This document shows, in pieces, positions 1 to 10,339 of a stretch of 64,000 nt of DNA (within the stretch, counting starts at the first letter, position 1; each line of letters begins with the position of its first letter). The notes beneath the pieces are model-generated. The model did not search any database. It was not told where the DNA came from and saw only the letters and a list, made by a program, of their open reading frames with translations. The position numbers and the translations under genes are program-made. Origin of the DNA: JAHFUA01 sp963733935 (GTDB lineage Bacteria > Acidobacteriota > Terriglobia > Terriglobales > Acidobacteriaceae); the NCBI GenBank assembly GCA_963733935.1, contig CAVTEQ010000015.1, positions 434,001-498,000 on the forward strand. The letters run 5' to 3'.

Positions 1-429
1 GTCCACTGCATCGCACTTGTTCAGAAACACGACGATGCACGGCACACCCACTTGCCGCGCCAGGAGCACGTGTTCGCGCGTCTGCGGCATGGGGCCGTCG
101 GTGGCCGCGACCACCAGAATCGCGCCATCCATCTGCGCCGCGCCGGTGATCATGTTCTTAATGTAGTCGGCGTGGCCCGGGCAATCGACGTGCGCATAGT
201 GCCGCGCCTTGGTCTCGTACTCGACGTGCGCGGTGGCGATGGTGATGCCGCGCGCCTTCTCCTCGGGCGCATTGTCGATCGAATCGAAGGAGCGGAACTT
301 CACCTTGGGGTTGTTCTTCCCCAGCACTTTGGTGATGGCCGCCGTCAGCGTGGTCTTGCCGTGATCGATGTGCCCGATCGTCCCCACGTTCACGTGCGGC
401 TTGGTGCGATCAAATTTCTCTTTGGCCAT
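1..429 (-). CDS. tuf: Elongation factor Tu, N-terminal part (cut by window edge)
   Basis: EF-Tu carries aminoacyl-tRNA to the ribosome as a GTP complex. The visible 143 residues begin MAKEKFDRTKPHVNVG and contain the G1 P-loop GHIDHGKTT, the switch region with RGITI, the G3 motif DCPGHADY and the G4 motif NKCD, so the N-terminal half of the GTPase domain is intact. The ATG at 427-429 has a GGAG ribosome site about 8 nt upstream. The rest lies beyond base 1. It is the last visible gene of the rpsL-rpsG-fusA-tuf str operon, about 50 nt after fusA. Identification is secure. Confidence 0.97.
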   Translation of the reverse strand, partial: MAKEKFDRTKPHVNVGTIGHIDHGKTTLTAAITKVLGKNNPKVKFRSFDSIDNAPEEKARGITIATAHVEYETKARHYAHVDCPGHADYIKNMITGAAQMDGAILVVAATDGPMPQTREHVLLARQVGVPCIVVFLNKCDAVD

Positions 430-478
430 TGCTTGCTCCGTCAGTCAGGGGCGAGTGCCCCTCGTAAACAATCCTTAT

Positions 479-2573
<2,095 letters not shown>

Positions 2574-2605
2574 TGTGTTCTTCTAACTCTTTCTTCGTCC
2601 GCTGC

Positions 2606-2669
2606 TGGGTAGCTCTTGGCTTTTGGCTCTTAGCTTTTGGCCAAAAGCCAAAGGCCAAGAGCCCCCAGC
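2606..2669. repeat. Hairpin repeat, GGCTCTTGGCTTTTGGC family
   Basis: This inverted repeat fills the fusA-rpsG gap. One arm is a run of 7-8 bp words (GGCTTTT, GGCTCTT, AGCTTTT) and the other arm is its near-complement, meeting at TTTTGGCCAAAA. The same words recur at 27631 and 28545. It would form a long stem in the str mRNA. Confidence 0.85.
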
Positions 2670-2673
2670 TGTT

Positions 2674-3144
2674 TCACCACCGATAATGCGCGAATGCCTT
2701 ATTGGCTTCCGCCATGCGGTGCACGTCTTCCTTCTTCTTGATCGCTGCGCCGCGGCTGTTGGCGGCATCCAGCAGCTCGTTGGTGAGCTTGTCGATCATG
2801 CCCTTTTCACTGCGCCCGCGGCTGTAAGTGATCAGCCAGCGGATCGCCAGCGAGGTGCGCCGGTCGGGATTGACCTCCACCGGCACCTGGTAGTTGGCGC
2901 CGCCCACGCGCCGGGTCTTCACTTCCAGCACCGGCTTGCAGTTCTCCACCGCCTTCTTGAACAGCTTCAGCGCCTCGTCGCCGCCCTTTTCCTGCAGCTT
3001 CTTCAGCGATTCGTAGAAGATGCCCTGAGCGACGCTCTTCTTACCGTCCCACATCATGCAACTGATGAACTTATTCACCAGCGGCGAATCGTAGATCGGA
3101 TCGGGAGCAACTTCTGTCTTGCTGATATGTCCTTTTCTCGGCAT
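2674..3144 (-). CDS. rpsG: 30S ribosomal protein S7
   Basis: S7 nucleates assembly of the 30S head by binding the 3' domain of 16S rRNA. The 156-residue product begins MPRKGHISK, contains the RRVGGANYQVPVEV segment and ends in FAHYRW, all typical, and has the normal family length. The ATG at 3142-3144 has AGGAG about 6 nt upstream. It follows rpsL by 9 nt in the str operon, and its stop codon directly abuts the hairpin before fusA. Confidence 0.98.
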   Translation of the reverse strand: MPRKGHISKTEVAPDPIYDSPLVNKFISCMMWDGKKSVAQGIFYESLKKLQEKGGDEALKLFKKAVENCKPVLEVKTRRVGGANYQVPVEVNPDRRTSLAIRWLITYSRGRSEKGMIDKLTNELLDAANSRGAAIKKKEDVHRMAEANKAFAHYRW

Positions 3145-3153
3145 CGATAGCTC

Positions 3154-3528
3154 CTACGCTTTCGGCCTCTTGGCTCCGTACTTCGACCGGCTCTGCTTGC
3201 GGTTGGCCACGCCCACCGTATCCAGCGTGCCGCGGATCACGTGATAGCGCACCCCGGGCAAGTCTTTCACGCGGCCCCCGCGGATAAGCACGATCGAGTG
3301 CTCCTGCAGGTTGTGGCCGACGCCGGGAATGTAGGTGGTGACCTCAATGCCGTTGGTCAGGCGGACGCGCGCCACCTTGCGCAGCGCCGAGTTCGGCTTC
3401 TTGGGCGTCTGGGTGTAGACGCGCGTGCAGACGCCGCGCTTTTGCGGGCAGGACTGCAGCGCCGGACTGGCGGTCTTGTAGTTCGGCTTGTGCCGCCCCA
3501 ACCGCACCAACTGATTGAATGTAGGCAC
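3154..3528 (-). CDS. rpsL: 30S ribosomal protein S12
   Basis: S12 sits at the decoding centre and affects accuracy. I chose the GTG at 3526-3528, giving PTFNQLVRLGR at the N-terminus and 124 residues, the family norm; AAGGAG lies 9 nt upstream. The ATG at 3564 would add 12 unlikely residues. The TPKKPNSALRK and RGGRVKDLPGVRYH segments hold the lysines where streptomycin-resistance changes usually fall; both look wild type. It is the first gene of the str operon. Confidence 0.97.
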   Translation of the reverse strand: MPTFNQLVRLGRHKPNYKTASPALQSCPQKRGVCTRVYTQTPKKPNSALRKVARVRLTNGIEVTTYIPGVGHNLQEHSIVLIRGGRVKDLPGVRYHVIRGTLDTVGVANRKQSRSKYGAKRPKA

Positions 3529-3856
3529 TCTTCCCGGCTCCTTCGCGCGCACACACACGGGCACGCGCCAACTTGTCCTCGATTTCAGCGCTGGCGCGGC
3601 TTAGCCGAGCCATACTTCCCCGCAGCGCGGGGAAATTGGTTGGTTTGCGTTTAGCGGCGGGCGACGGTGGCTTCCAGACCCTACAAGGGCAAAGCTCCGT
3701 TTCGTCGGCCTCGACCTGCATACCCTCGCGCCAGGCGCGAGGCAGCGCAGGTTGGTTTCAGCGAGGACGCCCTGCTAGCGAACCACAATGCGGCTCTCGG
3801 GCGCGTGTCATCTACACGGTAGAAACACAGGCTTCGCTTCAGCTTCCCGCAGAACC
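3529..3856 (-). promoter_or_regulatory. Long 5' leader of the str operon
   Basis: From the predicted start site near 3856 to the rpsL GTG there are about 330 untranslated bases. A hairpin with arms CCTCGCGCC and GGCGCGAGG lies near 3731-3750. No conserved gene was recognised in the leader. Regulation by ribosomal proteins is known for str operons in other bacteria; whether this leader is involved is inference. Confidence 0.35.
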
Positions 3857-3862
3857 TCTCGA

Positions 3863-3891
3863 ATATAACAACTTCTACCGGGAAGCGTCAA
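3863..3891 (-). promoter_or_regulatory. Sigma-70-type promoter for the str operon
   Basis: On the minus strand TTGACG (3886-3891) and TTATAT (3863-3868) are separated by exactly 17 bases, a near-consensus housekeeping promoter pointing to rpsL. The transcript would start near 3856. Confidence 0.6.
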
Positions 3892-3958
3892 CGCGTCCGC
3901 GCCAGGATGGTAAGTATCCCGGCAATCGGAGAATCCAGGCTCCGCCGTTAGCCGAGAG

Positions 3959-3987
3959 TTGCCGAAACAATTTTCAGCTTCTACACT
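3959..3987 (+). promoter_or_regulatory. Sigma-70-type promoter for the 4060 lipoprotein gene
   Basis: TTGCCG (3959-3964) and TACACT (3982-3987) have a 17-base spacer and point toward the lipoprotein gene, leaving a leader of about 65 nt. It is back to back with the str promoter. Confidence 0.45.
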
Positions 3988-4059
3988 GGCAAATCTCCCC
4001 GGCAGCAAGCGAGGGGAGGATGCGCCCCGGGACCAGAGCATCCCCGGGGTGGAGGGTAG

Positions 4060-6690
4060 ATGCGGCGGTCCTTGTTGGCAGGTGGCGGTCTCTTCCTATG
4101 GCTGATGGGAACGGCATTCGTTGGTTGTGGCGGCGGGAATGCGGTCGGCCCAACGGTCAGCATTACGCTGAGCCCCAGTGAGATATCGCTCACCCGCGGA
4201 GCCCTGGCGCAGATTACGGCGCAGGCCGAGGACGCCAGCCACAATGCCGTCGGCACTCCCGCCCTGGCGTATCACTGCGTGCAACTCCCGAGTCAAACAG
4301 CGTGTTCTCCCGGTTCGCCGATTTCGGTTTCGAGCAGCGGTCTGGTCTGCGCCGGGCAGTGGGACGCAAACTCCATCCGCTGCTACAACTGCAGCAATCC
4401 TGACCTGGCCACCAACCAGTGTCCTGCCAATGGCGCCATCCCTCTTCCGCTGGGCGCCGCCAGCATCACCGCCACGGCAACGGTGAACGATCAAACCATC
4501 ACCAGCAGCGCGGTCGTGGTCACCGATCACTGGCCAATCGATAGCGTCCAGGTGTGCTCGGTGGATCCCAGCACTTTAGCCCGTACCTGTCCGGTGCCCG
4601 CCGGCGCTTGTGTCTCGCAAAACCTCACCGCACGGTACGCAGCCGAGGCCTTCAGCAAGGATCCCGTCGCGTGCGCGGCGATCGGCTCCCCGGTGCCGTG
4701 CCAGATACCGGACGGGACCCAACCCGGGAGCGCCAATACCATCGGAAGCATCGATTGGCTGATCTCGCCGGGCCAAGTTGGAACTGCCGACGCGGTGACC
4801 CATGTACCGACTGAGCCCGTGACCGTGACCGCAAATACCCCCGGTCAAGGGATCGTGGAGGCCTCCATCGGCGCCGCAGGCTCCTCTGTCACCGGGTCAA
4901 CCCCGTTCACCACCTGCCCGGTCGCCAGCATTCATGTTCACCAGCAAAACACCCCTGCTGCAGGCGACTCGCAGACGTTCTTTACCGCTCCCGTGAGTGC
5001 CACCGTGCCTTTGGTGGCGGATGTTAAGGACACCAATGGCACCCTGCTGACCAGCACGGTCGCACTTACCTGGCTGACTTCGCAGCCGGCGCTGGCCAGC
5101 GTAAGTCTGGGTTCCGTCAACACCGCTTCTCCCGGGACCGCCGAAATCACTGCCGCCTGCTTGCAGCCGGCGTGCAATATCAACCTGAACCTGCCGATTT
5201 TTGCCGATGACGTGGTTACCGCCCACATCACGGGCACGCCCGCCAGCACGGTGCTGGTGACCACCGCCGCCCCCCCTCCCAGCACCACCACCAGCAATGC
5301 CATCATCCCGATCGACACTGTCAGCAACAATCCTGGGGCGGCCTTTACCTTGCCGGCCAATTTGCAGGTGAACTCAATGGTGCTGACGCCGCAGGGCGAC
5401 CCGGCGTTTCTGGGCACCGCTTGCACTGCAGGTACCACCGCCGGCCCCAACGGCACCGCATGCTCCGGGCTATTGCGCTTTGATCCCGCTGTGAGCACGG
5501 TAGCCGTGCCGGCCACCAACATCACCGGAAGGGTGCTGGCCACGGATGGAATCCGCGTGGTGGTTTCTGATCCTTCCAATAGCCAGACAATCATCGCCAC
5601 CGCAGGCGGGCCGGGCGTTGAGAAGATCCTGTCCATCCCCAATGCCACCGCAGCGGCCTTCGCCATCGACGGCTCGAAGATCTACATCACCGCCGGCAAC
5701 AATTTGTACGTTTACAGCCCGGGATTGCCCTTGCGACCCATCTCGTTCACTCCTCCGGCCAGCGGTTCGGCGCAGGGCGTAGCCTTCTTTGCCACGGGCG
5801 CCATGGCCTATGTGGCGGATGCAGCCGGCGACCAGGCGGTCGTCACGTGCACGGACACGATCCAGAGCGCGAGCACCGCGGCTGTGGGCACCCCCACGCA
5901 CATCGCGGCTATCCCCAACGCCACCGGCATGGTGGACGCCAATTCGCCCAACATCGACGAAATCGACGTTACCTCTAATGGCGCCTGTCCGCCGGTGATT
6001 ACGCCAACGCCTCCGGTGCCGATCAGTAATGGCTTCCCCGCCGTCTCCGGCTTCACCGCCCGCCAGCTTCTGGTGAGCAACGACAGTAGCCTGGCCGTCA
6101 TCCTCAGCGATAACGGTGTGCTGGTTTATAACCTGGGATCCAAACAAACTTCGACGGTCGCACTCTCCGGTGGGGCGCTGCCGCTGAGCGCTGGCATCAC
6201 CCCAGACAGCGCCACTCTTTACGTAGGAGCCAGCGACGGCGCGGTTCACCGCGTGGACCTCACCAAGAACCCTCCTACCGACTCGCAGAGCATCGGGGTC
6301 GCGATGTGCCCCAGCGGCACGCCAAATTGCACCCCCGATTTCCTGGTCATTCGGCCCGTGGCCACAGTGGCGACGCTCACCTCACTCACGTTGGCGCCGC
6401 TCAATCCGACCATCGGGGTCAACGGAACTGCCCAAAACTGTCCTGCCGGGACGCCGGCAGGCGAAGTTTGCTTCACCGCCACGGGTAAGTTTTCCGATAA
6501 CACCACCCGCGACATGACCAACTTCGTCGCCTGGACCTCCAGCAACACGGCAGTGGCCGTCATTGGTCCCAATACCGTTGTCGTTCCACCGCTGACCCCT
6601 GGCCAGGCACGGGCTCTGGCCATAGGCACCTCCACGATCACGGCTAGCAGCGGCGGCGTGAGCGGCTCGACCACCTTGACGGTGCAGTGA
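4060..6690 (+). CDS. Large secreted lipoprotein with Ig-like (Big) domains
   Basis: The 876-residue product starts with a lipoprotein signal (MRRSLLAGGG, hydrophobic core, lipobox FVGC), so it should be lipid-anchored after export. An Ig-like segment follows at once, with the phrase SPSEISLTRGALAQITA, and a second one ends the protein (SLTLAPLNPTIGVNGTAQ to STTLTVQ), both Big_2-like. The middle (about 480-750) has repeated short strands such as VEKILSIPNATAAAF and ATLYVGASDGAVHRVD, like a beta-propeller. Cysteines are frequent between them. GGAGG precedes the ATG closely. Such large beta-rich lipoproteins are common in acidobacteria; adhesion or polymer binding is possible but not shown. It has no operon partner. 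Confidence 0.75.
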   Translation: MRRSLLAGGGLFLWLMGTAFVGCGGGNAVGPTVSITLSPSEISLTRGALAQITAQAEDASHNAVGTPALAYHCVQLPSQTACSPGSPISVSSSGLVCAGQWDANSIRCYNCSNPDLATNQCPANGAIPLPLGAASITATATVNDQTITSSAVVVTDHWPIDSVQVCSVDPSTLARTCPVPAGACVSQNLTARYAAEAFSKDPVACAAIGSPVPCQIPDGTQPGSANTIGSIDWLISPGQVGTADAVTHVPTEPVTVTANTPGQGIVEASIGAAGSSVTGSTPFTTCPVASIHVHQQNTPAAGDSQTFFTAPVSATVPLVADVKDTNGTLLTSTVALTWLTSQPALASVSLGSVNTASPGTAEITAACLQPACNINLNLPIFADDVVTAHITGTPASTVLVTTAAPPPSTTTSNAIIPIDTVSNNPGAAFTLPANLQVNSMVLTPQGDPAFLGTACTAGTTAGPNGTACSGLLRFDPAVSTVAVPATNITGRVLATDGIRVVVSDPSNSQTIIATAGGPGVEKILSIPNATAAAFAIDGSKIYITAGNNLYVYSPGLPLRPISFTPPASGSAQGVAFFATGAMAYVADAAGDQAVVTCTDTIQSASTAAVGTPTHIAAIPNATGMVDANSPNIDEIDVTSNGACPPVITPTPPVPISNGFPAVSGFTARQLLVSNDSSLAVILSDNGVLVYNLGSKQTSTVALSGGALPLSAGITPDSATLYVGASDGAVHRVDLTKNPPTDSQSIGVAMCPSGTPNCTPDFLVIRPVATVATLTSLTLAPLNPTIGVNGTAQNCPAGTPAGEVCFTATGKFSDNTTRDMTNFVAWTSSNTAVAVIGPNTVVVPPLTPGQARALAIGTSTITASSGGVSGSTTLTVQ

Positions 6691-6694
6691 GAAG

Positions 6695-6802
6695 GATTGA
6701 GCCATTGAGTCATTGATTCATTGAGCCATTGGTTTTCTGCGGAGTCTCTATCGAGGGGCCGTCCTTAATGGCTCAATGACCCAATGAATCAATGGCTCAA
6801 TC
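6695..6802. repeat. Hairpin repeat, ATTGAGCC word family
   Basis: The left arm is a tandem of an 8-bp word (ATTGAGCC, ATTGAGTC, ATTGATTC, ATTGAGCC). The right arm, about 50 bp further, reads the complement (AATGGCTCAATGACCC and on). It starts just after the lipoprotein stop codon and lies between two convergent genes, so it could act as a bidirectional terminator. Confidence 0.8.
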
Positions 6803-6828
6803 GCCCAAATGACAGAAACTCTGCTGGG

Positions 6829-7092
6829 TTAGGAAGAAAACGCAGCTTCGTAGTCGTCGGGATCGATGCCCTTGTAGGAGAGGGTGTGCTTCAGGCGCTC
6901 GCGCAGGTCGCGCGGCGTGGACTCGATGAAGGCGCGAACCGCGGTCTCGAGGCCAACCCGGCTGGCCGAGGCATCGGTCGCGATGCTTTCGGCCCGATAA
7001 TTGGCGGATTCCTCCACGCCGCTGCGCACCGGCAGCGGCAGCTCCTGCAATAAGTCTTGAATGATGTCGCGCGCTTCGTCGGTCCAGTTCAT
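6829..7092 (-). CDS. Small PCP_red-domain-like protein
   Basis: This 87-residue protein begins MNWTDEARDIIQDLL and then has ELPLPVRSGVEESANYRAES, which resembles the PCP_red domain (the small C-terminal piece of protochlorophyllide reductase subunit B, also found as stand-alone proteins). It has no cysteine or signal peptide. It starts 7 nt after nusB and probably shares its transcript. No photosynthesis gene is visible, so a chlorophyll role is unlikely; its function here is unknown. The family assignment rests on a short pattern and is moderate. Confidence 0.55.
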   Translation of the reverse strand: MNWTDEARDIIQDLLQELPLPVRSGVEESANYRAESIATDASASRVGLETAVRAFIESTPRDLRERLKHTLSYKGIDPDDYEAAFSS

Positions 7093-7099
7093 AGGTCGA

Positions 7100-7534
7100 T
7101 CACGGCGATTTTGGCGCCAACGGCACTTTCTCCAGCTCCCGCGCCACGCTGTCCAGCACTCCGTTGATGAACTGCACCGATTCCGGGGTGGAGAAGCGGC
7201 GCGCGATCTCCAGCGCCTCGTTGATGACCACCGGCCGGGGCGTCTCGGGATAGCCCAGCAGTTCAGCCGCGCCCAGCCGCAGAATGTTGCGGTCCACCGC
7301 CGCCATGCGGTCCATGCGCCAGTGCGCGGCGTGGCGCTCGATCATGCCATCGATCTCGCCGCCGCGGTCACGGGCCAAACCGAACAAATCATCAGCGAAC
7401 CCGCGGGTGTCGCGCTCGATCTCGGCGCGCTCGCGCCAGAAAGTCCGGCGGACCTCTTCCTTGCTCTGCTGCCCCATGTCCGCCTGGAACAGCATCTGCA
7501 ACGCCAGCTCGCGGGATTTTCTGCGCGTGCCCAT
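7100..7534 (-). CDS. nusB: Transcription antitermination factor NusB
   Basis: NusB with NusE (S10) binds boxA RNA for antitermination of rRNA operons. The 144-residue product begins MGTRRKSRELALQMLFQ and has the typical RNILRLGAAELL and VVINEALEIARRFS helices and the FINGVLD end. Length is normal. The gene lies downstream of the lumazine synthase gene, the ribH-nusB order seen in many bacteria. Confidence 0.95.
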   Translation of the reverse strand: MGTRRKSRELALQMLFQADMGQQSKEEVRRTFWRERAEIERDTRGFADDLFGLARDRGGEIDGMIERHAAHWRMDRMAAVDRNILRLGAAELLGYPETPRPVVINEALEIARRFSTPESVQFINGVLDSVARELEKVPLAPKSP

Positions 7535-7540
7535 GAAAAA

Positions 7541-7632
7541 AGTAGCCAGTAGTCAGTCGCCGGTGGCCAGTAGAAGCCTCACTCTACGTCCTTCGCTTTC
7601 GTCGGGCGACTGGCGACCGGCGACTGGCGACT
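7541..7632. repeat. Hairpin repeat, GGCGACT word family, overlapping ribH 3' end
   Basis: One arm holds AGTCGCCGGTGGCCAGTAG and the other GGCGACTGGCGACCGGCGAC (7-bp words GGCGACT and GGCGACC). The right arm lies inside the last codons of the lumazine synthase gene, so its C-terminal tail is repeat-derived. A related half-copy (AGTCGTGAGTCGCAAGCC) is near 9352. Confidence 0.75.
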
Positions 7633-8450
7633 TCCAGACTGGCCATCTCCACCGCCGACAGCGCTGCGTCCCAGCCCTTGTTCCCCATCTTCAGGCCGGC
7701 GCGATCGATCGCCTGCTCCAGCGAATCGCACGTCAGCACGCCGTAGGCATGGGGTACACCGGTTTCCTGCGCCGACTGCCCGATGCCGCGCGTCACCTCA
7801 TTGGCCAGATGCTCGTAGTGCGAGGTTTCACCGCGGATGATGCACGCCAGGCAGATCACCGCATCCACCTTGCCGGTTTGAGCCAGCGAGCGCGCCGCCG
7901 AGGGAACCTCGAATGCCCCGGGGACCTTCACTACCTGGATGTCTTTGTCTCTCGCTCCCGCGCGCCGCAACGCGTCCACAGCGCCCGCCAGCAGGCGCTC
8001 GGTGATGAAGGTGTTGAAGCGACTGACGACAATCGCGAAGCGCTTGCCAGAGGCATCCAGCTTGCCTTCGCCTATCTCCGGCTTCGCACGGCGGTCCTGA
8101 TTGTAAGAGAAGATGGCCAGCCGTCCGCCGCCTGCCGGCAGCTCCAGGGTGAACATGCGCGCACCCCAGTCGGAGTCCGCGATCTTTTCCGCGATGCGCA
8201 GGCCGCGACGCTTCGCCACCTCGTAGAGAACGTCCGCCGAGTCGCACTCGATCACCAGGTCGGCCTGGGGAAAGCCTTCTCCCATGCCGATCTCCACGCC
8301 GGAATCCGGCGCGTGCAGCTTGATGCCCTGGTTGCGCCGCCCCTTCCATGATTCGCCCCGCGCCAGCCCCAGCCCATCGAAAAAGTCCACCAGCGCGTGG
8401 AAGTCGGCCTCACGCTTCGGTACTAACAGTTTGTGGATGGACTTGATCAT
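7584..8450 (-). CDS. ribH: VOC (glyoxalase-like) domain fused to 6,7-dimethyl-8-ribityllumazine synthase
   Basis: Lumazine synthase makes the riboflavin precursor from 5-amino-6-ribitylaminouracil and dihydroxybutanone phosphate. From the ATG at 8448-8450 the product has 288 residues (a GTG at 8460-8462 is possible). Residues about 5-120 look like a VOC domain, ending RMFTLELPAGGGRLAIFSY. Residues about 128-270 are a complete RibH: EGKLDASGKRFAIVVSRFN, VPGAFEVP, GETSHYEHLANE with the catalytic His, and DRAGLKMGNKG with the usual Arg. RibH alone is about 155 residues, so the N-terminal domain is an addition. The last dozen residues are basic and come from the repeat at 7541-7632. It lies directly upstream of nusB. 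Confidence 0.88.
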   Translation of the reverse strand: MIKSIHKLLVPKREADFHALVDFFDGLGLARGESWKGRRNQGIKLHAPDSGVEIGMGEGFPQADLVIECDSADVLYEVAKRRGLRIAEKIADSDWGARMFTLELPAGGGRLAIFSYNQDRRAKPEIGEGKLDASGKRFAIVVSRFNTFITERLLAGAVDALRRAGARDKDIQVVKVPGAFEVPSAARSLAQTGKVDAVICLACIIRGETSHYEHLANEVTRGIGQSAQETGVPHAYGVLTCDSLEQAIDRAGLKMGNKGWDAALSAVEMASLEVASRRSPVARRKRRT

Positions 8451-8458
8451 CGAAATTG

Positions 8459-8535
8459 CCACCGAGACACAGAGGCACAGAGTGGATCACAGTCAGAAAA
8501 TCGCATATCCCTCTGTGTCTCCGTGCCTCTGTGGC
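8459..8535. repeat. Hairpin repeat, CACAGAGGCACGGAGACA family
   Basis: The left arm CCACCGAGACACAGAGGCAC and right arm CTGTGTCTCCGTGCCTCTG are complementary around an AT-rich loop. Words of about 8 bp (ACACAGAG, GCACAGAG) repeat along the arm. The right arm reaches the stop codon of the crotonase gene. The family recurs at 10340, 29460, 59670, 60079 and 60218. Confidence 0.85.
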
Positions 8536-9338
8536 TAACGTCCTTTGAAGTTAGCCGCCCGTTTCTCGAGAAATGCCGTCGTGCCCTCGTTCTTGTCCTC
8601 GGTGGCGCAGATCACGCCGAAGAGCGTGGCCTCGAGATACAGGCCTTCCTTGAGCGGCATCTCCATGCCGTGGTTGACGGCCTCCATGGCGTACTGCACC
8701 GCCAGCGGCGCATTGGCGATGATCTTCTTGGCAATGGCTTCGGCACGCGGTATCAGCTCGGCCGCCGCGACGACTTCGTTCACCAGGCCGATACGATACG
8801 CCTCCTGCGCCGAGATCATCTCTCCGCTCAGCACGAGCTGCATGGCCAGACCTTTTCCTACCAGCCGCGGCAGACGCTGCGTCCCGCCGTAGCCGGGGAT
8901 GACTCCCAGCTTGACCTCGGGCTGGCCGAGCTTCGCGCTCTCGCTGGCGATCCGCATGGTGCAGGCCAATGCGAGCTCGCAGCCGCCGCCCAAGGCAAAG
9001 CCATTGACGCAGGCAATCACCGGCTTGCCCAGATTCTCGATCAGGTCAAGCACGGACTGGCCGACGTGCGTCCACTCCTTTCCCTGGACGGGCGTGTGCT
9101 TCTGCAGTTCGCTGATATCCGCGCCGGCCACGAACGCCTTCTCGCCGGCGCCGGTGAGAATCACCACGCGGACGTCTGCGTCCTCCTTGGCCATGGTGAA
9201 GGCCCGGCGCAGCTCTTCCATCGTGGGCAGGTTCAACGCGTTCAAAACCTTGGGACGATTAACCGTGATGTAAGCGATGTGATTTTTCGTGTCGTAGAGC
9301 GTATTTTCGAACTGCGTCAGCGTTGCCGATGAGGCCAT
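8535..9338 (-). CDS. Enoyl-CoA hydratase (crotonase)
   Basis: Crotonases hydrate 2-enoyl-CoA to 3-hydroxyacyl-CoA in beta-oxidation or butyrate metabolism. I chose the ATG at 9336-9338 (MASSATLTQF), with GGAG 8 nt upstream, giving 267 residues. The oxyanion-hole segments KAFVAGADI and NGFALGGGCELALAC and both catalytic glutamates (GGGCELA and GQPEVKLGVIPG) are present, so it should be a true hydratase. It is first upstream of neither partner but sits downstream of a 3-hydroxyacyl-CoA dehydrogenase and a thiolase on the same strand, which together make a short-chain beta-oxidation route. Confidence 0.93.
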   Translation of the reverse strand: MASSATLTQFENTLYDTKNHIAYITVNRPKVLNALNLPTMEELRRAFTMAKEDADVRVVILTGAGEKAFVAGADISELQKHTPVQGKEWTHVGQSVLDLIENLGKPVIACVNGFALGGGCELALACTMRIASESAKLGQPEVKLGVIPGYGGTQRLPRLVGKGLAMQLVLSGEMISAQEAYRIGLVNEVVAAAELIPRAEAIAKKIIANAPLAVQYAMEAVNHGMEMPLKEGLYLEATLFGVICATEDKNEGTTAFLEKRAANFKGR

Positions 9339-9403
9339 AAAGAAGTCTCCAGTCGTGAGTCGCAAGCCGCGAGTCGTAATAGGACAACTTGAAACCTGAA
9401 ACG

Positions 9404-10285
9404 CTAAAACTTTCCCGACACCGGATTATTCGGGTCCGCGTAATCGTAAAAGCCTTTGCCTGTCTTGCGGCCGTACCAGCCGGCCATCACCAGACGTTTT
9501 AACAATGGGGGAGAAGCGAAACGCCGTTCCTTGAACTCGTCGTACATCACGTGGGTAATGTAGTACGTGGTGTCGAGCCCGACGAAATCCAGCAGCGTGA
9601 AAGGCCCCATGGGATAACCGCAGCCCAGCTTCATCGCCTGGTCGATGTCCGGGATCGATCCCACGCCCTCTTCGTAAGCCCGAATGGCATCGAGCAGATA
9701 CGGCACCAGCAGCCGATTCACGATGAAGCCGGTCTTGTCGCTGGTCCGCACCGGCACTTTGCCCAGTTTGTTTGCGAACTCGAAGACAGTCTCGTAGACA
9801 TCGTTCGAGGTGGCGATGGTCCGCACCACTTCAACCAGCTTCATGAGCGGCACGGGATTGAAGAAGTGCAGACCGACGAAGCGCTCGGGGCGCTTTGTGG
9901 CCGACATCAGCTCGGTGATCGAGATGGAGGATGTGTTGCTGGCAAAGATTGCGTCTTTCTTGGCCACGGCATCAACCGCCGCGTACATCTTTCTCTTCTC
10001 GGCGACGTTCTCGATGATGGCCTCGATTGCTAAATCGCAGTTGCTCAGATCCTGGGCGTTGGTCGTGCCTTTCAGCCGTCCGCGAATCTCATCTTTTTGT
10101 TGCGGAGTGATCGTGCCTTTCTCCGCGAATTTGCCTAACGATTTCTCGATGCCGGCGAATCCTTTATCGAGGAACTTCTGCTCGACCTCCAGTACGGTGA
10201 CGTCGAACCCGGCAGTGGCCGTGACCTGGGCAATGCCGGAGCCCATAAGGCCGCAACCAAGCACCCCGACCTTCTTGATTTCCAT
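9404..10285 (-). CDS. 3-hydroxybutyryl-CoA dehydrogenase
   Basis: It oxidises 3-hydroxyacyl-CoA with NAD(P). The 293-residue protein starts MEIKKVGVLGCGLMGSGIAQ, a Rossmann GxGxxG motif, and carries the catalytic His in VGLHFFNPVPLMKLVE. The C-terminal helical domain has KTGFIVNRLLVPYL and ends with GWYGRKTGKGFYDY. Length and motifs match the short HbdA/PaaH type. It lies between the thiolase and crotonase genes on the same strand, fitting sequential steps in beta-oxidation or butyryl-CoA metabolism. Confidence 0.94.
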   Translation of the reverse strand: MEIKKVGVLGCGLMGSGIAQVTATAGFDVTVLEVEQKFLDKGFAGIEKSLGKFAEKGTITPQQKDEIRGRLKGTTNAQDLSNCDLAIEAIIENVAEKRKMYAAVDAVAKKDAIFASNTSSISITELMSATKRPERFVGLHFFNPVPLMKLVEVVRTIATSNDVYETVFEFANKLGKVPVRTSDKTGFIVNRLLVPYLLDAIRAYEEGVGSIPDIDQAMKLGCGYPMGPFTLLDFVGLDTTYYITHVMYDEFKERRFASPPLLKRLVMAGWYGRKTGKGFYDYADPNNPVSGKF

Positions 10286-10339
10286 ATAAGTTCCTTTGAA
10301 TGAAGTTCCTTGGTGGCCCTCCGATCACAAATCGGAAAT

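Noticed and set aside
8451..8534. FMN riboswitch before the ribH fusion
   Set aside because: The gap is filled by a hairpin repeat, and no conserved riboswitch core is visible.
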